Origin: Acidobacteriota bacterium
GTDB lineage: Bacteria > Acidobacteriota > Terriglobia > Terriglobales > Acidobacteriaceae
DNA length: 8,484 nt
Reading direction: 5' to 3'
NCBI GenBank assembly: GCA_021778875.1
Contig: JAJYBT010000060.1
Coordinates: forward strand, 1-8,484
Shown: positions 1-6,914 of the stretch, in pieces
Layout of the letters: each line of letters starts with the position of its first letter
Numbering within the stretch: the first letter of the stretch is position 1
Notes under the pieces: generated by a model
What the model was told of the DNA's origin: nothing
What the model saw: only the letters and a program-made list of their open reading frames with translations
The model's database searches: none
Translations under genes and position numbers: made by a program

Positions 1-897
1 GCGACGCATCGGGCTGGGCTGGCGCATGTCCGCCACAATCTCGCCCAGGGTGCGCTTTTGCGCAGCCGTGGGATGGAAAGGAAGCACCTCGCGCAGCGCC
101 GTCCGGACTGTGTCCGTGGTGGCAAAGCTGATGCCGACGCGCTCGCGCATGCGGCGGCGCTTCAGTTCGAGACCTAGTTCCAGGAAGAAGAGTTCCTCAA
201 AGATGAGCCGCCGATGCGCCGGGGTTGCCCAGGCCTGTAACTGCGTCATGGGAGTGCCCTCGGGCGGGTAGTGCACCTCTCGCAGAGCCAGTTCGCGGTT
301 CGGCATGCCAAGGCGGGCCAGCATGGTCTGTGGCAGGCACTCCGGCATGGCACTGCGCATGCCTTCCAGCAGGTTGAAGATCACCTTGCGCTGCCAGCGG
401 GAGGCCAGCCGACTGCCGCCCAACGACTCGTACACCGGGGTAATGCGGCCCACTTCGAGCAGGCGAGTTTCTGCATCCTCGTTGGCGTCGGGAAGCAGTT
501 CCCACTGCGGCTGGATCATCTTCAGATTGCTGGTGGAGCGGGAGGGCTCCACCTTGCCGAACAGGGCAACCGTCTGACCGGCGTTGAACTTGCCGCTGAG
601 ATAGCTGGCGTTAAACCAGATGCACTTCAGGGCCAGCCTTCCCTGGCCAACCGTCAGCTCAAAGATGGGCATGCGCCGCGTGCGCAGCAGGGCGGCACCA
701 CGCACCTCCGCAATCACGCTGGCCATCTCGCCGGGTTTCAGCTCATCCAGGCTGCGCGGGTTCTGGCGGTCCTCATACCGGAACGGAAGGTGGTAAAGCA
801 GGTCTTCAGCGGTCTGGATGCCCTTGGCGGCAAGCATCTCTGCCACGCGCGGACCCACGCCGCGCACGTACATGACTGGAGTATCAAGGCCGGGCAC
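1..897 (-). CDS. recG: ATP-dependent DNA helicase RecG, N-terminal part (runs off the window)
   Basis: RecG is a branched-DNA translocase that remodels stalled replication forks and Holliday junctions. Only the first 299 codons are here. The reading frame is open from codon 1 to the window edge. Residues 9-25 (MYVRGVGPRVAEMLAAK) and 32-42 (DLLYHLPFRYE) are the typical helix-hairpin start of the family. Residues about 60-135 form the OB-fold wedge, with FNAGQTVALFGKVEPS at 105-120. Residues 274-288 (FHPTAAQKRTLGEIV) with DMRQPSPMRR after them are the helicase Q-motif region just ahead of the Walker A box, which lies outside the window. The start is uncertain: I chose GTG at 897-895, giving MPGLDTPV, with GGAG only one base upstream. 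ATG at 873-871 is the alternative but has no ribosome-binding site. An in-frame stop at 948-946 bounds the 5' end. The gene lies about 60 bp after the cyclic-nucleotide-domain gene on the same strand. The family call is firm. Confidence 0.93.
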   Translation of the reverse strand, partial: MPGLDTPVMYVRGVGPRVAEMLAAKGIQTAEDLLYHLPFRYEDRQNPRSLDELKPGEMASVIAEVRGAALLRTRRMPIFELTVGQGRLALKCIWFNASYLSGKFNAGQTVALFGKVEPSRSTSNLKMIQPQWELLPDANEDAETRLLEVGRITPVYESLGGSRLASRWQRKVIFNLLEGMRSAMPECLPQTMLARLGMPNRELALREVHYPPEGTPMTQLQAWATPAHRRLIFEELFFLELGLELKRRRMRERVGISFATTDTVRTALREVLPFHPTAAQKRTLGEIVADMRQPSPMRR

Positions 898-956
898 ACT
901 CCGGATGCTATCGTATTTGCACTCTGCGCGTAAGCGGGGCAGGGGTTACGACGGGC

Positions 957-1370
957 TCAGACCTCTGTGATGGCGGTGCGGGCGTTGCGGACCTCGGCGG
1001 CCAATACCCGCAGGACGTGCAAGGACAGGGCCGGCTGCGTGAGCATCATATTTGAGAAGGCCTCGCGCGTGACAAAACTCAGGGTGGCGCCCTTCATCGC
1101 TTTTGCCGTCAGCGAGTAAGGCTGATTCCCAACCAGCCCCGGCAATCCCAGCAGCGAACCCTGCTTGAGCGGGATGCTCATGAGCGTACCGCCGTCCGGC
1201 GCATGCATTGAAAGCGTGGCGCGACCCGATTGCAGGATGAAGAGTCCGGCGGGCAACTCCCCTTGATGGAACAGTATCCGGTCTTCCTCGCAGACAACGG
1301 CTGTGGCGCGCTTCTCAAGCGCATCCAGCAGTTCCTGATCGGCGACAAATGCTGATGAGTCGAGCTTCAC
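957..1370 (-). CDS. Stand-alone cyclic-nucleotide-binding (Crp/Fnr sensor) domain protein, no HTH
   Basis: This 137-residue protein has the cNMP-binding beta-roll of the Crp/Fnr family and nothing more. Visible parts are ILFHQGELPAGLFILQSGRATLSM (32-55), with the conserved G-x-LF-I-x-x-G turn, then GSLLGLPGLVGNQPYSLTAKA (71-91) at the place of the phosphate-binding cassette, and a C-terminal helix (106-131). There is no helix-turn-helix, so it is unlikely to bind DNA itself. The cassette is degenerate: the usual E and R that hold cAMP are replaced (LLGLPG, YSLTA), so ligand binding is doubtful. I chose GTG at 1370-1368 because GGAG sits seven bases upstream. A longer form from GTG at 1433 would add 21 residues unlike the family and has no ribosome-binding site. 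The gene stands alone between the membrane-protein gene and recG, and a CRP-type operator lies about 100 bp upstream. A role as a signalling or partner module is inference. Confidence 0.8.
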   Translation of the reverse strand: MKLDSSAFVADQELLDALEKRATAVVCEEDRILFHQGELPAGLFILQSGRATLSMHAPDGGTLMSIPLKQGSLLGLPGLVGNQPYSLTAKAMKGATLSFVTREAFSNMMLTQPALSLHVLRVLAAEVRNARTAITEV

Positions 1371-1469
1371 TCCATTTCTCCATGCATTTCCAGAGGGAAA
1401 TGCCACGCTGTCAAATATTCGGAAGATGGCCACGTCAGAACCGATGATTTCATTCCTTCGTGTCGCGGA

Positions 1470-1487
1470 ATGTGACGCATGTCACAT
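1470..1487. promoter_or_regulatory. CRP/FNR-family operator (ATGTGAC-GCAT-GTCACAT)
   Basis: The site is an inverted repeat with seven-base perfect arms and a four-base centre. It contains TGTGA-N6-TCACA, which equals the Escherichia coli CRP core consensus. It lies in the 188-bp gap after the membrane-protein stop and about 100 bp before the GTG of the cyclic-nucleotide-domain gene, on the promoter side of that gene. If its centre is at -41.5, a start site near 1437 and a -10-like AATCAT at 1449-1444 (minus strand) fit a class II arrangement. Another candidate promoter is TTGACA at 1414-1409 with a weak GGAAAT at 1391-1386. The match to consensus is seen directly; which regulator binds and its sign of action are unknown. 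Confidence 0.68.
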
Positions 1488-1558
1488 GATTCCGGTCAGG
1501 TACCCCTCGATTGTTGGAACTGTTTGTTCCCGCGCGAGATAGCCGCTGCGGTAAGGCT

Positions 1559-3142
1559 CTAGTGCGGCTTTCCGGTAGCAGCGGGTTGTGGGCCTGCGGC
1601 ATTACCGGCTGGGCCAGGGATTCGGCCATACATCACGTAGAAGCCGTTCCAGGCCTTTTCGCGTCGTTCAAGTCGCCAGCCGGGAGTATGCTCCAGCAGA
1701 TAGGCAAGCGGCTGCGTCTCTTTTACCAGCACATGGTCAATGTGGTACTTGTCCAATAAAGCAAAGGAGTTATTCATGCTCATGGCTGTCAGGTAGTCTT
1801 GCAGTACGCCGTGATGTTCAAAAGTGTCAAAACGCGAGTCGATGAAATCCGGCCGCGACTGGAAGGCCATCATGCCGCCCACGTAGTCCCAGTTGAAGGT
1901 GCGCCACGAGGGCTGAATGGACGCGATGGTCTGCATGGGGAAGAGCGAGGCTTGCTTGTCCTTGAGTTCTTTCTCGGTTGGGAACAGGGAGATCATCAGG
2001 CCGACCGCTCCAGCCACCATCAGCGCATTCATGGCGGGTATGGTCTTGGTGTCGGATTCCGTCAGGAAGCCGCGCTCGATGCTGCTGGCCAGCAGCGGCG
2101 TGGTCAGCACTGCGGCCAGAAATCCAAAGCGCATGTGGTCCACAGCCGCGTACCAGGCAAAGATGACGAAAGCCATCTCGTATAGCTTCCATTTTCGTGC
2201 ATTCAGACAGTTGGCAAGCACCATCATGCAGATGGCCACCACCACGCCCTTGCCTTCCAGCGTGCCCAGATTCAACGGTTGCCATTCCGCCACATTGCCA
2301 ATGTTGATCTTCTGGTTGAGGATCATGTCGAAGGGGTTCCAGATCAGCCGCCAACCGTAGGGGTTCAAGATGAGCGCTGCCGTGCTGGCTCCCAGCACGG
2401 CCAGCAGGCGGTTGCGCTCGGCGGGCGTGAACGGATCCTGCTCGAACAACCCCTTGTGGAAGCCGATAAGCCCGCACAGGATGTAAAGCACCAGCAATGC
2501 CAACCCGATCACCCAGCTTCCGTGCAGGTTGATCCACACGCAGAACAGCGGCGGCAGCAGCCACAGCAGCCACTCTTTGCCCTGCTGGTATGTCTCCAGA
2601 ATCAGAAACTCCGCGGACATGGCCAGGTAGGCAATCGCAATGGTGCGGGGGCCGGAGTTCACCGTCATCAGCACAAACCCGATTCCCGCCGCCCAGAAAG
2701 CCGCTCCGGCATGGCCAGACATCCGATAACCACGCCAATACACGAACAGGATGTTCGCACTGAAGACCAGCCAGGTCATCAGGTAGATGCCCCGCAGTCC
2801 GAAGACCTGATAGCTGAACCAATGCGGAATCTCAGAAAGCCACTCCGGATTCACCCACCGATCCCCGCCAACTGTGAACGAGTAAGGCTCCGTGTGGATG
2901 AAGTGATGCGTCGTGCACAGGATGCGCGCATCTGCCAGATGCCACCAGATGTCGGGATCGACCATCAGGGTCCGCTCGATATTCAGCGTGGGAGCCAGCA
3001 GCATCGGCAGCATCAGCAGAATCGCAATATTCATCAGCTGCCGCGTGAAAATCCGATTGAATATGCGTACAAATCCGCTCTGTCTGGAGGCAGCGGGCAG
3101 GGTGGTCGTAGATGAATCCTGGGACGTTGGCGTGGAGTCCAT
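1559..3142 (-). CDS. Polytopic membrane protein, probable GT-C/Rgt-like glycosyltransferase relative
   Basis: This 527-residue protein starts with a Ser/Thr-rich cytoplasmic stretch (1-30), then has about ten hydrophobic segments. Clear ones are near 36-52, 118-135, 147-162, 167-183, 191-204, 209-227, 246-261, 298-312, 322-334 and 338-353, with another at 370-387. A first extracytoplasmic loop carries VDPDIWWHLADARIL (61-75) and YSFTVGGDRWVNPEWLSEIP (87-106), an acidic-plus-WWHL pattern like the catalytic loop of GT39/RgtA-D-type GT-C enzymes. WINLHGSW (203-210) and LNPYGWRL (259-266) are further family-type motifs. A soluble C-terminal part of about 140 residues (388-527) includes DFIDSRFDTF and LLDKYHIDHVLV and ends in a Pro/Ala/Gly-rich tail. 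ATG at 3142 is preceded closely by an in-frame stop, fixing the start; the ribosome-binding site is weak. It follows rmlD by 101 bp, so a role in surface polysaccharide is plausible. Enzyme activity and substrate are inference; it could be a non-catalytic relative. Confidence 0.72.
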   Translation of the reverse strand: MDSTPTSQDSSTTTLPAASRQSGFVRIFNRIFTRQLMNIAILLMLPMLLAPTLNIERTLMVDPDIWWHLADARILCTTHHFIHTEPYSFTVGGDRWVNPEWLSEIPHWFSYQVFGLRGIYLMTWLVFSANILFVYWRGYRMSGHAGAAFWAAGIGFVLMTVNSGPRTIAIAYLAMSAEFLILETYQQGKEWLLWLLPPLFCVWINLHGSWVIGLALLVLYILCGLIGFHKGLFEQDPFTPAERNRLLAVLGASTAALILNPYGWRLIWNPFDMILNQKINIGNVAEWQPLNLGTLEGKGVVVAICMMVLANCLNARKWKLYEMAFVIFAWYAAVDHMRFGFLAAVLTTPLLASSIERGFLTESDTKTIPAMNALMVAGAVGLMISLFPTEKELKDKQASLFPMQTIASIQPSWRTFNWDYVGGMMAFQSRPDFIDSRFDTFEHHGVLQDYLTAMSMNNSFALLDKYHIDHVLVKETQPLAYLLEHTPGWRLERREKAWNGFYVMYGRIPGPAGNAAGPQPAATGKPH

Positions 3143-3207
3143 TCCACTACACTACCTGCGCGATGCGTGCGCAGAAAAGAGAATTGCAGATGGGTTGAAC
3201 AATCCGG

Positions 3208-3233
3208 ATAACGGCGCGATATAACGGTGCGAT
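3208..3233. repeat. 13-bp tandem duplication, two copies
   Basis: ATAACGGCGCGAT (3208-3220) is followed directly by ATAACGGTGCGAT (3221-3233), with one mismatch in 13 bases. A related nine-base GCGCGATAT occurs at 3214-3222 and again at 3247-3255, across the rmlD stop codon. The repeat lies in the 101-bp gap between rmlD and the membrane-protein gene. No function is evident; replication slippage is the simplest origin. Confidence 0.75.
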
Positions 3234-3243
3234 GGTCTGGCGT

Positions 3244-4158
3244 TCAGCGCGATATCGGCTCGGCCTGCAGTTGTCGCAACACCTCATCGAGCGCCGCCTG
3301 CCATGGGGCCAGTTGCACGCCGAATTGCGCGTTGAGCTTCTCGTTCGACAGCGCCGAATTTCCAGGGCGCCGGGCTGCAGTTGGATATGCGCTGGAGGGG
3401 ATGGGATGCGCCTGTGGCATGCGACCGCCCAGCAGTGCTCCGGCTCGTGCGAAGATGGCCTGCGCAAATCCGCACCAGGAAACCGATCCCGCGCACGTCA
3501 TGTGATACAGGCCAGCCCACATCTCGGCGTCGTTATAGACCCCTGCCAGGATTCCGCGAACAATCGCACGAGTTGCATTCGCAATCTCAATGGAGGATGT
3601 CGGAGCGCCGATCTGGTCATCTACGATGTTCAACTGTTCGCGCTCACGCCCCAGCCGCAGCATGGTCAGTAGAAAATTGCTGCCATGGGGTCCGTACACC
3701 CAACTGGTGCGGAAGATCAGGTGCCGCCCTCCAACCTGCTGAATGGCACGCTCGCCGGCCAGCTTGCTTTCGCCGTAAACGTTCAGCGGATGCGGTGTAT
3801 CCTCTTCAGTCCACGCTCCGGTTTTCGAGCCGTCGAAGACGTAGTCCGTGGAGTAGTGCACCAGCAGCGCACTGCTGCGTGCTGCTTCTTCCGCGAGCAC
3901 GGCGGGAGCCTCGGCATTCACCGCCATGGCCAGTTGCGGTTCAGATTCTGCGCGATCGACCGCCGTGTACGCAGCGGCATTCAAAATTACGTCCGGCTGA
4001 GCAGCGCGAACAGCAGCACGGATCGAGGCCGGATTGGCCATGTCGGCCGTATCGCGGCCCAGGGTAATCAACTCGCCTGCGTCCGCAAAGCTACGCTGCA
4101 ACTCGCGCCCAAGCTGGCCCTTTGCGCCAAGAATCAGGATGCGTGGATTGCTTGTCAC
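3244..4158 (-). CDS. rmlD: dTDP-4-dehydrorhamnose reductase RmlD
   Basis: RmlD (also RfbD) reduces dTDP-4-dehydro-L-rhamnose with NAD(P)H to dTDP-L-rhamnose, the last step of the pathway in the cytoplasm. The 304-residue protein has the usual length. It shows the Rossmann nucleotide motif GAKGQLG (11-17), NAAAYTAVDRAE (60-71), the active-site STDYVFDG (103-110), and the YxxxK pair Y128/K132 in VYGESKLAGE. FRTSWVYGPHGSNFL (149-163) and the C-terminal YPTAARRPGNSALS (258-271), part of the sugar-nucleotide pocket, are also typical. Translation starts at GTG 4158-4156, whose bases overlap the rmlC stop in GTGA, with GAGG seven bases upstream, so it should be translationally coupled to rmlC. It is the last gene of the rml cluster. 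Nothing in the protein looks broken. Confidence 0.97.
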   Translation of the reverse strand: MTSNPRILILGAKGQLGRELQRSFADAGELITLGRDTADMANPASIRAAVRAAQPDVILNAAAYTAVDRAESEPQLAMAVNAEAPAVLAEEAARSSALLVHYSTDYVFDGSKTGAWTEEDTPHPLNVYGESKLAGERAIQQVGGRHLIFRTSWVYGPHGSNFLLTMLRLGREREQLNIVDDQIGAPTSSIEIANATRAIVRGILAGVYNDAEMWAGLYHMTCAGSVSWCGFAQAIFARAGALLGGRMPQAHPIPSSAYPTAARRPGNSALSNEKLNAQFGVQLAPWQAALDEVLRQLQAEPISR

Positions 4159-4700
4159 GCAAAGACCTCTGCGCTGCCAAACGCGACGCCCTTGAGATCC
4201 TTATCCGACAGTATGGCGGACAGTGGATCGATGGGCCACGGAATGGCGAGATCCGCATCATTCCATGCGATTGTGCGCTCACCCTGTGCGCAGTAGTAGT
4301 CCGTTACCTTGTAGGCCAGGCCGACTGAAGGGGTAAGCGCAACAAAGCCGTGTCCGAAGCCCTCCGGAATATAGAGCATCTCACCGCCGTCCGCAGTCAG
4401 TTCCATGGCCACGTGGCGACCAAAATGCGGTGAGCTGCGGCGCAGGTCAACGGCAACGTCAAACACCGCGCCATGCGCGGCACGCACCAGCTTTGCCTGT
4501 GGCTGGAGGATCTGGTAATGAATGCCCCGCACCACGTTCTTGTGCGAGAACGAGAAGTTGTCCTGTACCCATCGTGTGGGCAGACCGGCCTGCTCCATCT
4601 GGTGCTGGTTCCACGTCTCCCAAAAGGCACCCCGATTGTCACGATAGATCTTCGGGGTCAGCAGCAGCACTCCGGGCAAGCTGGTTTCTACAACCTTCAA
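4155..4700 (-). CDS. rmlC: dTDP-4-dehydrorhamnose 3,5-epimerase RmlC
   Basis: RmlC (RfbC) epimerises C3 and C5 of dTDP-4-dehydro-6-deoxy-D-glucose to give the L-rhamno form, the third step of dTDP-rhamnose synthesis. The 181 residues match the family length and form a single cupin. [11 protein letters not shown] (20-30) and [18 protein letters not shown] (46-63) are characteristic. The catalytic base is expected at His61 in RGIHYQ, its partner Asp at 168 in LSDKD, and the catalytic Tyr at 130 in AYKVTDYY; Lys70 sits at the usual place. The start is TTG at 4700-4698, which overlaps the rmlA stop (TTGA) and has GGGGAG five bases upstream. The unusual start codon may hold its output below that of rmlA, but that is inference. 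Residue assignments rest on comparison with known RmlC motifs. Confidence 0.97.
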   Translation of the reverse strand: MKVVETSLPGVLLLTPKIYRDNRGAFWETWNQHQMEQAGLPTRWVQDNFSFSHKNVVRGIHYQILQPQAKLVRAAHGAVFDVAVDLRRSSPHFGRHVAMELTADGGEMLYIPEGFGHGFVALTPSVGLAYKVTDYYCAQGERTIAWNDADLAIPWPIDPLSAILSDKDLKGVAFGSAEVFA

Positions 4701-5593
4701 AGCTGCTCCCCTTCCGCCAATACCTGCGGCTCATGGCACAGCGCCAGCAGATATTGGCCGTAGCCGCTCTTTCGCACAGGCTGTGCCAGCTTCTCCAGTT
4801 GCTCCGCCGTAATGTAGCCAAGCCGATAGGCGATCTCTTCCGGGCATGCAATCTTCAACCCCTGGCGATGCTGGATGGTCTGGATAAACTGTCCCGCGTC
4901 GAAGAGCGAGTCATGTGTGCCCGTATCGAGCCAGGCCATCCCACGGCTCATCACTTCCACCTTCAGCGTGCCGGCCTGCAGATAGAGCTGGTTCAGGTCC
5001 GTAATCTCAAGCTCTCCGCGCGGCGACGGCTTCAGCGACGCCGCAAGGTTAACCACTTCGCGATCGTAAAAATACAGTCCCGGAACGGCATAGCGCGACT
5101 TGGGCACTTGCGGCTTCTCTTCAATGCTGATGGCATGGCCTGCCGCGTCAAACTCCACAACGCCGTAGCGCTCGGGATCCTGCACCGGATAGGCGAATAT
5201 CGTGGCTCCCTGCGTGATTGTTGCGGCGCGTTGCAGATGCTTTGAGAGCGATTGGCCGTAGAAGATGTTATCGCCCAGGATGAGTGCGCTGGTATCGCCG
5301 CCGATAAAATCGCGACCGAGCAGGAAAGCCTGCGCAAGGCCTTCTGGACTAGGCTGCACGGTATAGCGGAAGTGGATGCCCCACTGGCTTCCATCGCCCA
5401 GCAACTCAACGAACCTCTCGATGTCCTGCGGCGTGGAGATAATCAGGATGTCGCGCAGGCCTGCCAGCATCAGCGTGCTGAGCGGGTAATAGATCATCGG
5501 CTTGTCATACACCGGCAGCAACTGCTTTGAGACGACGTTTGTCACCGGGTACAAGCGCGTCCCCGAGCCGCCTGCAAGAATAATTCCCTTCAT
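4697..5593 (-). CDS. rmlA: Glucose-1-phosphate thymidylyltransferase RmlA
   Basis: RmlA (RfbA) joins glucose-1-phosphate and dTTP to make dTDP-glucose, committing carbon to the rhamnose pathway; the family is usually feedback-inhibited by dTDP-rhamnose. The protein has 298 residues, typical for short-form RmlA. It opens with [17 protein letters not shown] (2-18), the nucleotide-binding signature, followed by [18 protein letters not shown] (22-39). [11 protein letters not shown] (80-90), LGDNIFYG (106-113, metal-binding D108), IEEKP (157-161) and [12 protein letters not shown] (219-230, metal-binding D223) are all in place. I chose ATG at 5593-5591, overlapping the rmlB stop in ATGA, with AAGGA seven bases upstream. 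A 12-residue upstream extension of the frame is open but lies inside rmlB and is not family-like. Its own stop overlaps rmlC. Confidence 0.97.
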   Translation of the reverse strand: MKGIILAGGSGTRLYPVTNVVSKQLLPVYDKPMIYYPLSTLMLAGLRDILIISTPQDIERFVELLGDGSQWGIHFRYTVQPSPEGLAQAFLLGRDFIGGDTSALILGDNIFYGQSLSKHLQRAATITQGATIFAYPVQDPERYGVVEFDAAGHAISIEEKPQVPKSRYAVPGLYFYDREVVNLAASLKPSPRGELEITDLNQLYLQAGTLKVEVMSRGMAWLDTGTHDSLFDAGQFIQTIQHRQGLKIACPEEIAYRLGYITAEQLEKLAQPVRKSGYGQYLLALCHEPQVLAEGEQL

Positions 5594-6678
5594 CGCGAAG
5601 TCCTTTGCTCGTAGTTCTGGCGGATCCACTCCAGATACGCGCCGGTGCGCACGCTCTCAACCCATCCGGCATGTTCCAGATACCATGCGACGGTCTTGCG
5701 CAATCCGTCTTCAAACTGTTCGGTGGGCTTCCATCCCAGCTCATGCTCAATCTTTGAGGCGTCAATCGCATAACGACGATCGTGCCCTGGCCGGTCTTTC
5801 ACGAACTGTATCAATCTGCGGCGCGGAGTGAGCGCGGCGTCCGGGCGAAGCTCGTCCACGATGTCGCAGATTGCCGTAACCACATCCAGATTTTTGCGCT
5901 CGCTATTGCCGCCGATGTTATACGTTTGTCCTACGCGGCCCCGGTCCAGCACCGTGCGAATCGCCGAGCAGTGGTCTTCCACGAAGAGCCAGTCGCGCAC
6001 ATTGCCGCCATCGCCATACACCGGAAGCGGTTTGCCCTCCAGCGCATTCAAAATCATCAAAGGAATGAGTTTCTCGGGAAATTGGAATGGGCCGTAGTTA
6101 TTGGAGCAGTTGGTGGTGAGCACCGGCAGGCCGTAGGTGTGGTGATAGGCGCGCACCAGGTGATCGGACGCCGCCTTCGATGCCGCGTAGGGGCTGTTGG
6201 GCGCGTAGGCCGTCGTCTCACAGAACGCGGCATCCTGCGGCCCCAGCGAGCCGTACACCTCGTCGGTTGAAACGTGCAGGAATCGGAAACTTTTGCGGCC
6301 CGCATCGTCCAGCGTGAGCCAATATTGCTTTGCCTGCTCCAGCAGCGTAAACGTGCCCTGTACATTTGTGCGGATAAATGCGCCGGGGTCGGCAATGGAA
6401 CGGTCTACATGGCTCTCTGCGGCAAAGTGCACAATCGCGCTGGGGCGGTGCTCGCGCAGCACGGTGTTGACCAGCGACGCATCACAGATGTCGCCGTGTA
6501 CCAGCTTGTAGCGCCGGTCATCCCGCAGCGACGCCAGGTTCTCCGGGTTCCCTGCGTACGAAAGCACGTCGAGATTGATGAGCTGGCCGCCGCGCTGCGC
6601 AAGCCAATGGAGCACAAAATTGGAGCCGATGAAACCCGCCCCGCCGGTGACGAGAATATTGTTTGTGGAAACAGTCAT
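5590..6678 (-). CDS. rmlB: dTDP-glucose 4,6-dehydratase RmlB
   Basis: RmlB (RfbB) is an NAD-dependent extended short-chain dehydrogenase that converts dTDP-D-glucose to dTDP-4-dehydro-6-deoxy-D-glucose. Counting from ATG at 6678 it has 362 residues, the usual size. [15 protein letters not shown] (8-22) is the NAD motif. [12 protein letters not shown] (84-95), the catalytic VSTDEVYG (136-143: T138, D139, E140) and Y164/K168 in [12 protein letters not shown] all match the family. [14 protein letters not shown] (193-206), [13 protein letters not shown] (224-236) and [14 protein letters not shown] (293-306) complete the set. A TTG start at 6711 would add 11 residues without a well-placed ribosome-binding site. 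For the ATG, AAGGA lies about 11 bases upstream, slightly far, so the start is the least certain part. It is the first gene of the rml operon, preceded by about 235 bp with no gene. Confidence 0.97.
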   Translation of the reverse strand: MTVSTNNILVTGGAGFIGSNFVLHWLAQRGGQLINLDVLSYAGNPENLASLRDDRRYKLVHGDICDASLVNTVLREHRPSAIVHFAAESHVDRSIADPGAFIRTNVQGTFTLLEQAKQYWLTLDDAGRKSFRFLHVSTDEVYGSLGPQDAAFCETTAYAPNSPYAASKAASDHLVRAYHHTYGLPVLTTNCSNNYGPFQFPEKLIPLMILNALEGKPLPVYGDGGNVRDWLFVEDHCSAIRTVLDRGRVGQTYNIGGNSERKNLDVVTAICDIVDELRPDAALTPRRRLIQFVKDRPGHDRRYAIDASKIEHELGWKPTEQFEDGLRKTVAWYLEHAGWVESVRTGAYLEWIRQNYEQRTSR

Positions 6679-6750
6679 TCCTGAGGGAATCCTTCTTGGG
6701 CGAATACTCAAAAAGCGCGCAGCACGGCGGAGTCGTCCCCTTGTGATTCG

Positions 6751-6779
6751 CCAGCGTCATTGCATGGACACGACGCCGG
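6751..6779 (-). promoter_or_regulatory. Hairpin upstream of rmlB
   Basis: On the minus strand, CCGGCGTC pairs with GACGCTGG across a 13-base loop, giving eight pairs including one G-U. It sits about 73-101 bases ahead of the rmlB ATG. No U-run follows, so it does not look like a terminator. It could be a leader structure or a chance fold in GC-rich DNA. I do not see a convincing sigma-70 promoter in this gap. Confidence 0.3.
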
Positions 6780-6882
6780 AGATGCCGCCTTCGCTCAAGC
6801 TGGTACTGCCTGGTTACGCGACAAGTCTAGCATGCCGGCAGGGTGTCTTTTCTATGTAACGCAGGAGCGCACGATGTGGATT

Positions 6883-6912
6883 GCCCAGCGCTATCGAAAG
6901 AGCGCGCGGGGC
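6883..6912 (-). terminator. GC-rich stem-loop two bases after the queA stop, possible terminator
   Basis: On the minus strand, GCCCCGCGC (6912-6904) pairs with GCGCTGGGC (6891-6883) around a 12-base loop. The stem has eight G-C pairs and one C-U mismatch. It begins two bases after the queA stop and lies about 205 bases ahead of the rmlB ATG, where an end to the upstream transcript is expected. No U-tract follows, so it is not a textbook intrinsic terminator. It may act as a transcript-end stabiliser or with Rho. Confidence 0.42.
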
Positions 6913-6914
6913 AG

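Noticed and set aside
271..933. Plus-strand open frame of 220 codons at the window start
   Set aside because: The opposite strand encodes recognisable RecG over the whole stretch; this frame is its GC-rich shadow.
898..956. Possible recG promoter with a -10-like TACGAT just ahead of the start
   Set aside because: No -35 element is found at a proper distance, and the gap is short enough for read-through from the gene before it.
1516..1530. GGAAC-N5-GTTCC inverted repeat after the membrane-protein stop, a possible terminator
   Set aside because: The stem is only five pairs and no U-run follows, so it is too weak to call.
1827..2822. Minus-strand open frame of 331 codons in another frame inside the membrane-protein gene
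   Set aside because: It is a frame-shifted shadow of the 527-residue protein, with no hydrophobic pattern or motif of its own.
2279..3115. Long plus-strand open frame of 278 codons opposite the membrane-protein gene
   Set aside because: It is antisense to a gene with clear membrane segments and family motifs, is rich in Gln, Arg and His as expected of a shadow frame, and has no recognisable domain.
6518..6760. Minus-strand open frame of 80 codons starting in the rmlB upstream region, a possible leader peptide
   Set aside because: It runs far into rmlB out of frame, lacks a convincing ribosome-binding site and has a composition typical of a shadow frame.
6833..6840. TGCCGGCA palindrome upstream of rmlB
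   Set aside because: It is a single eight-base palindrome with no spaced partner, within chance expectation for GC-rich DNA.
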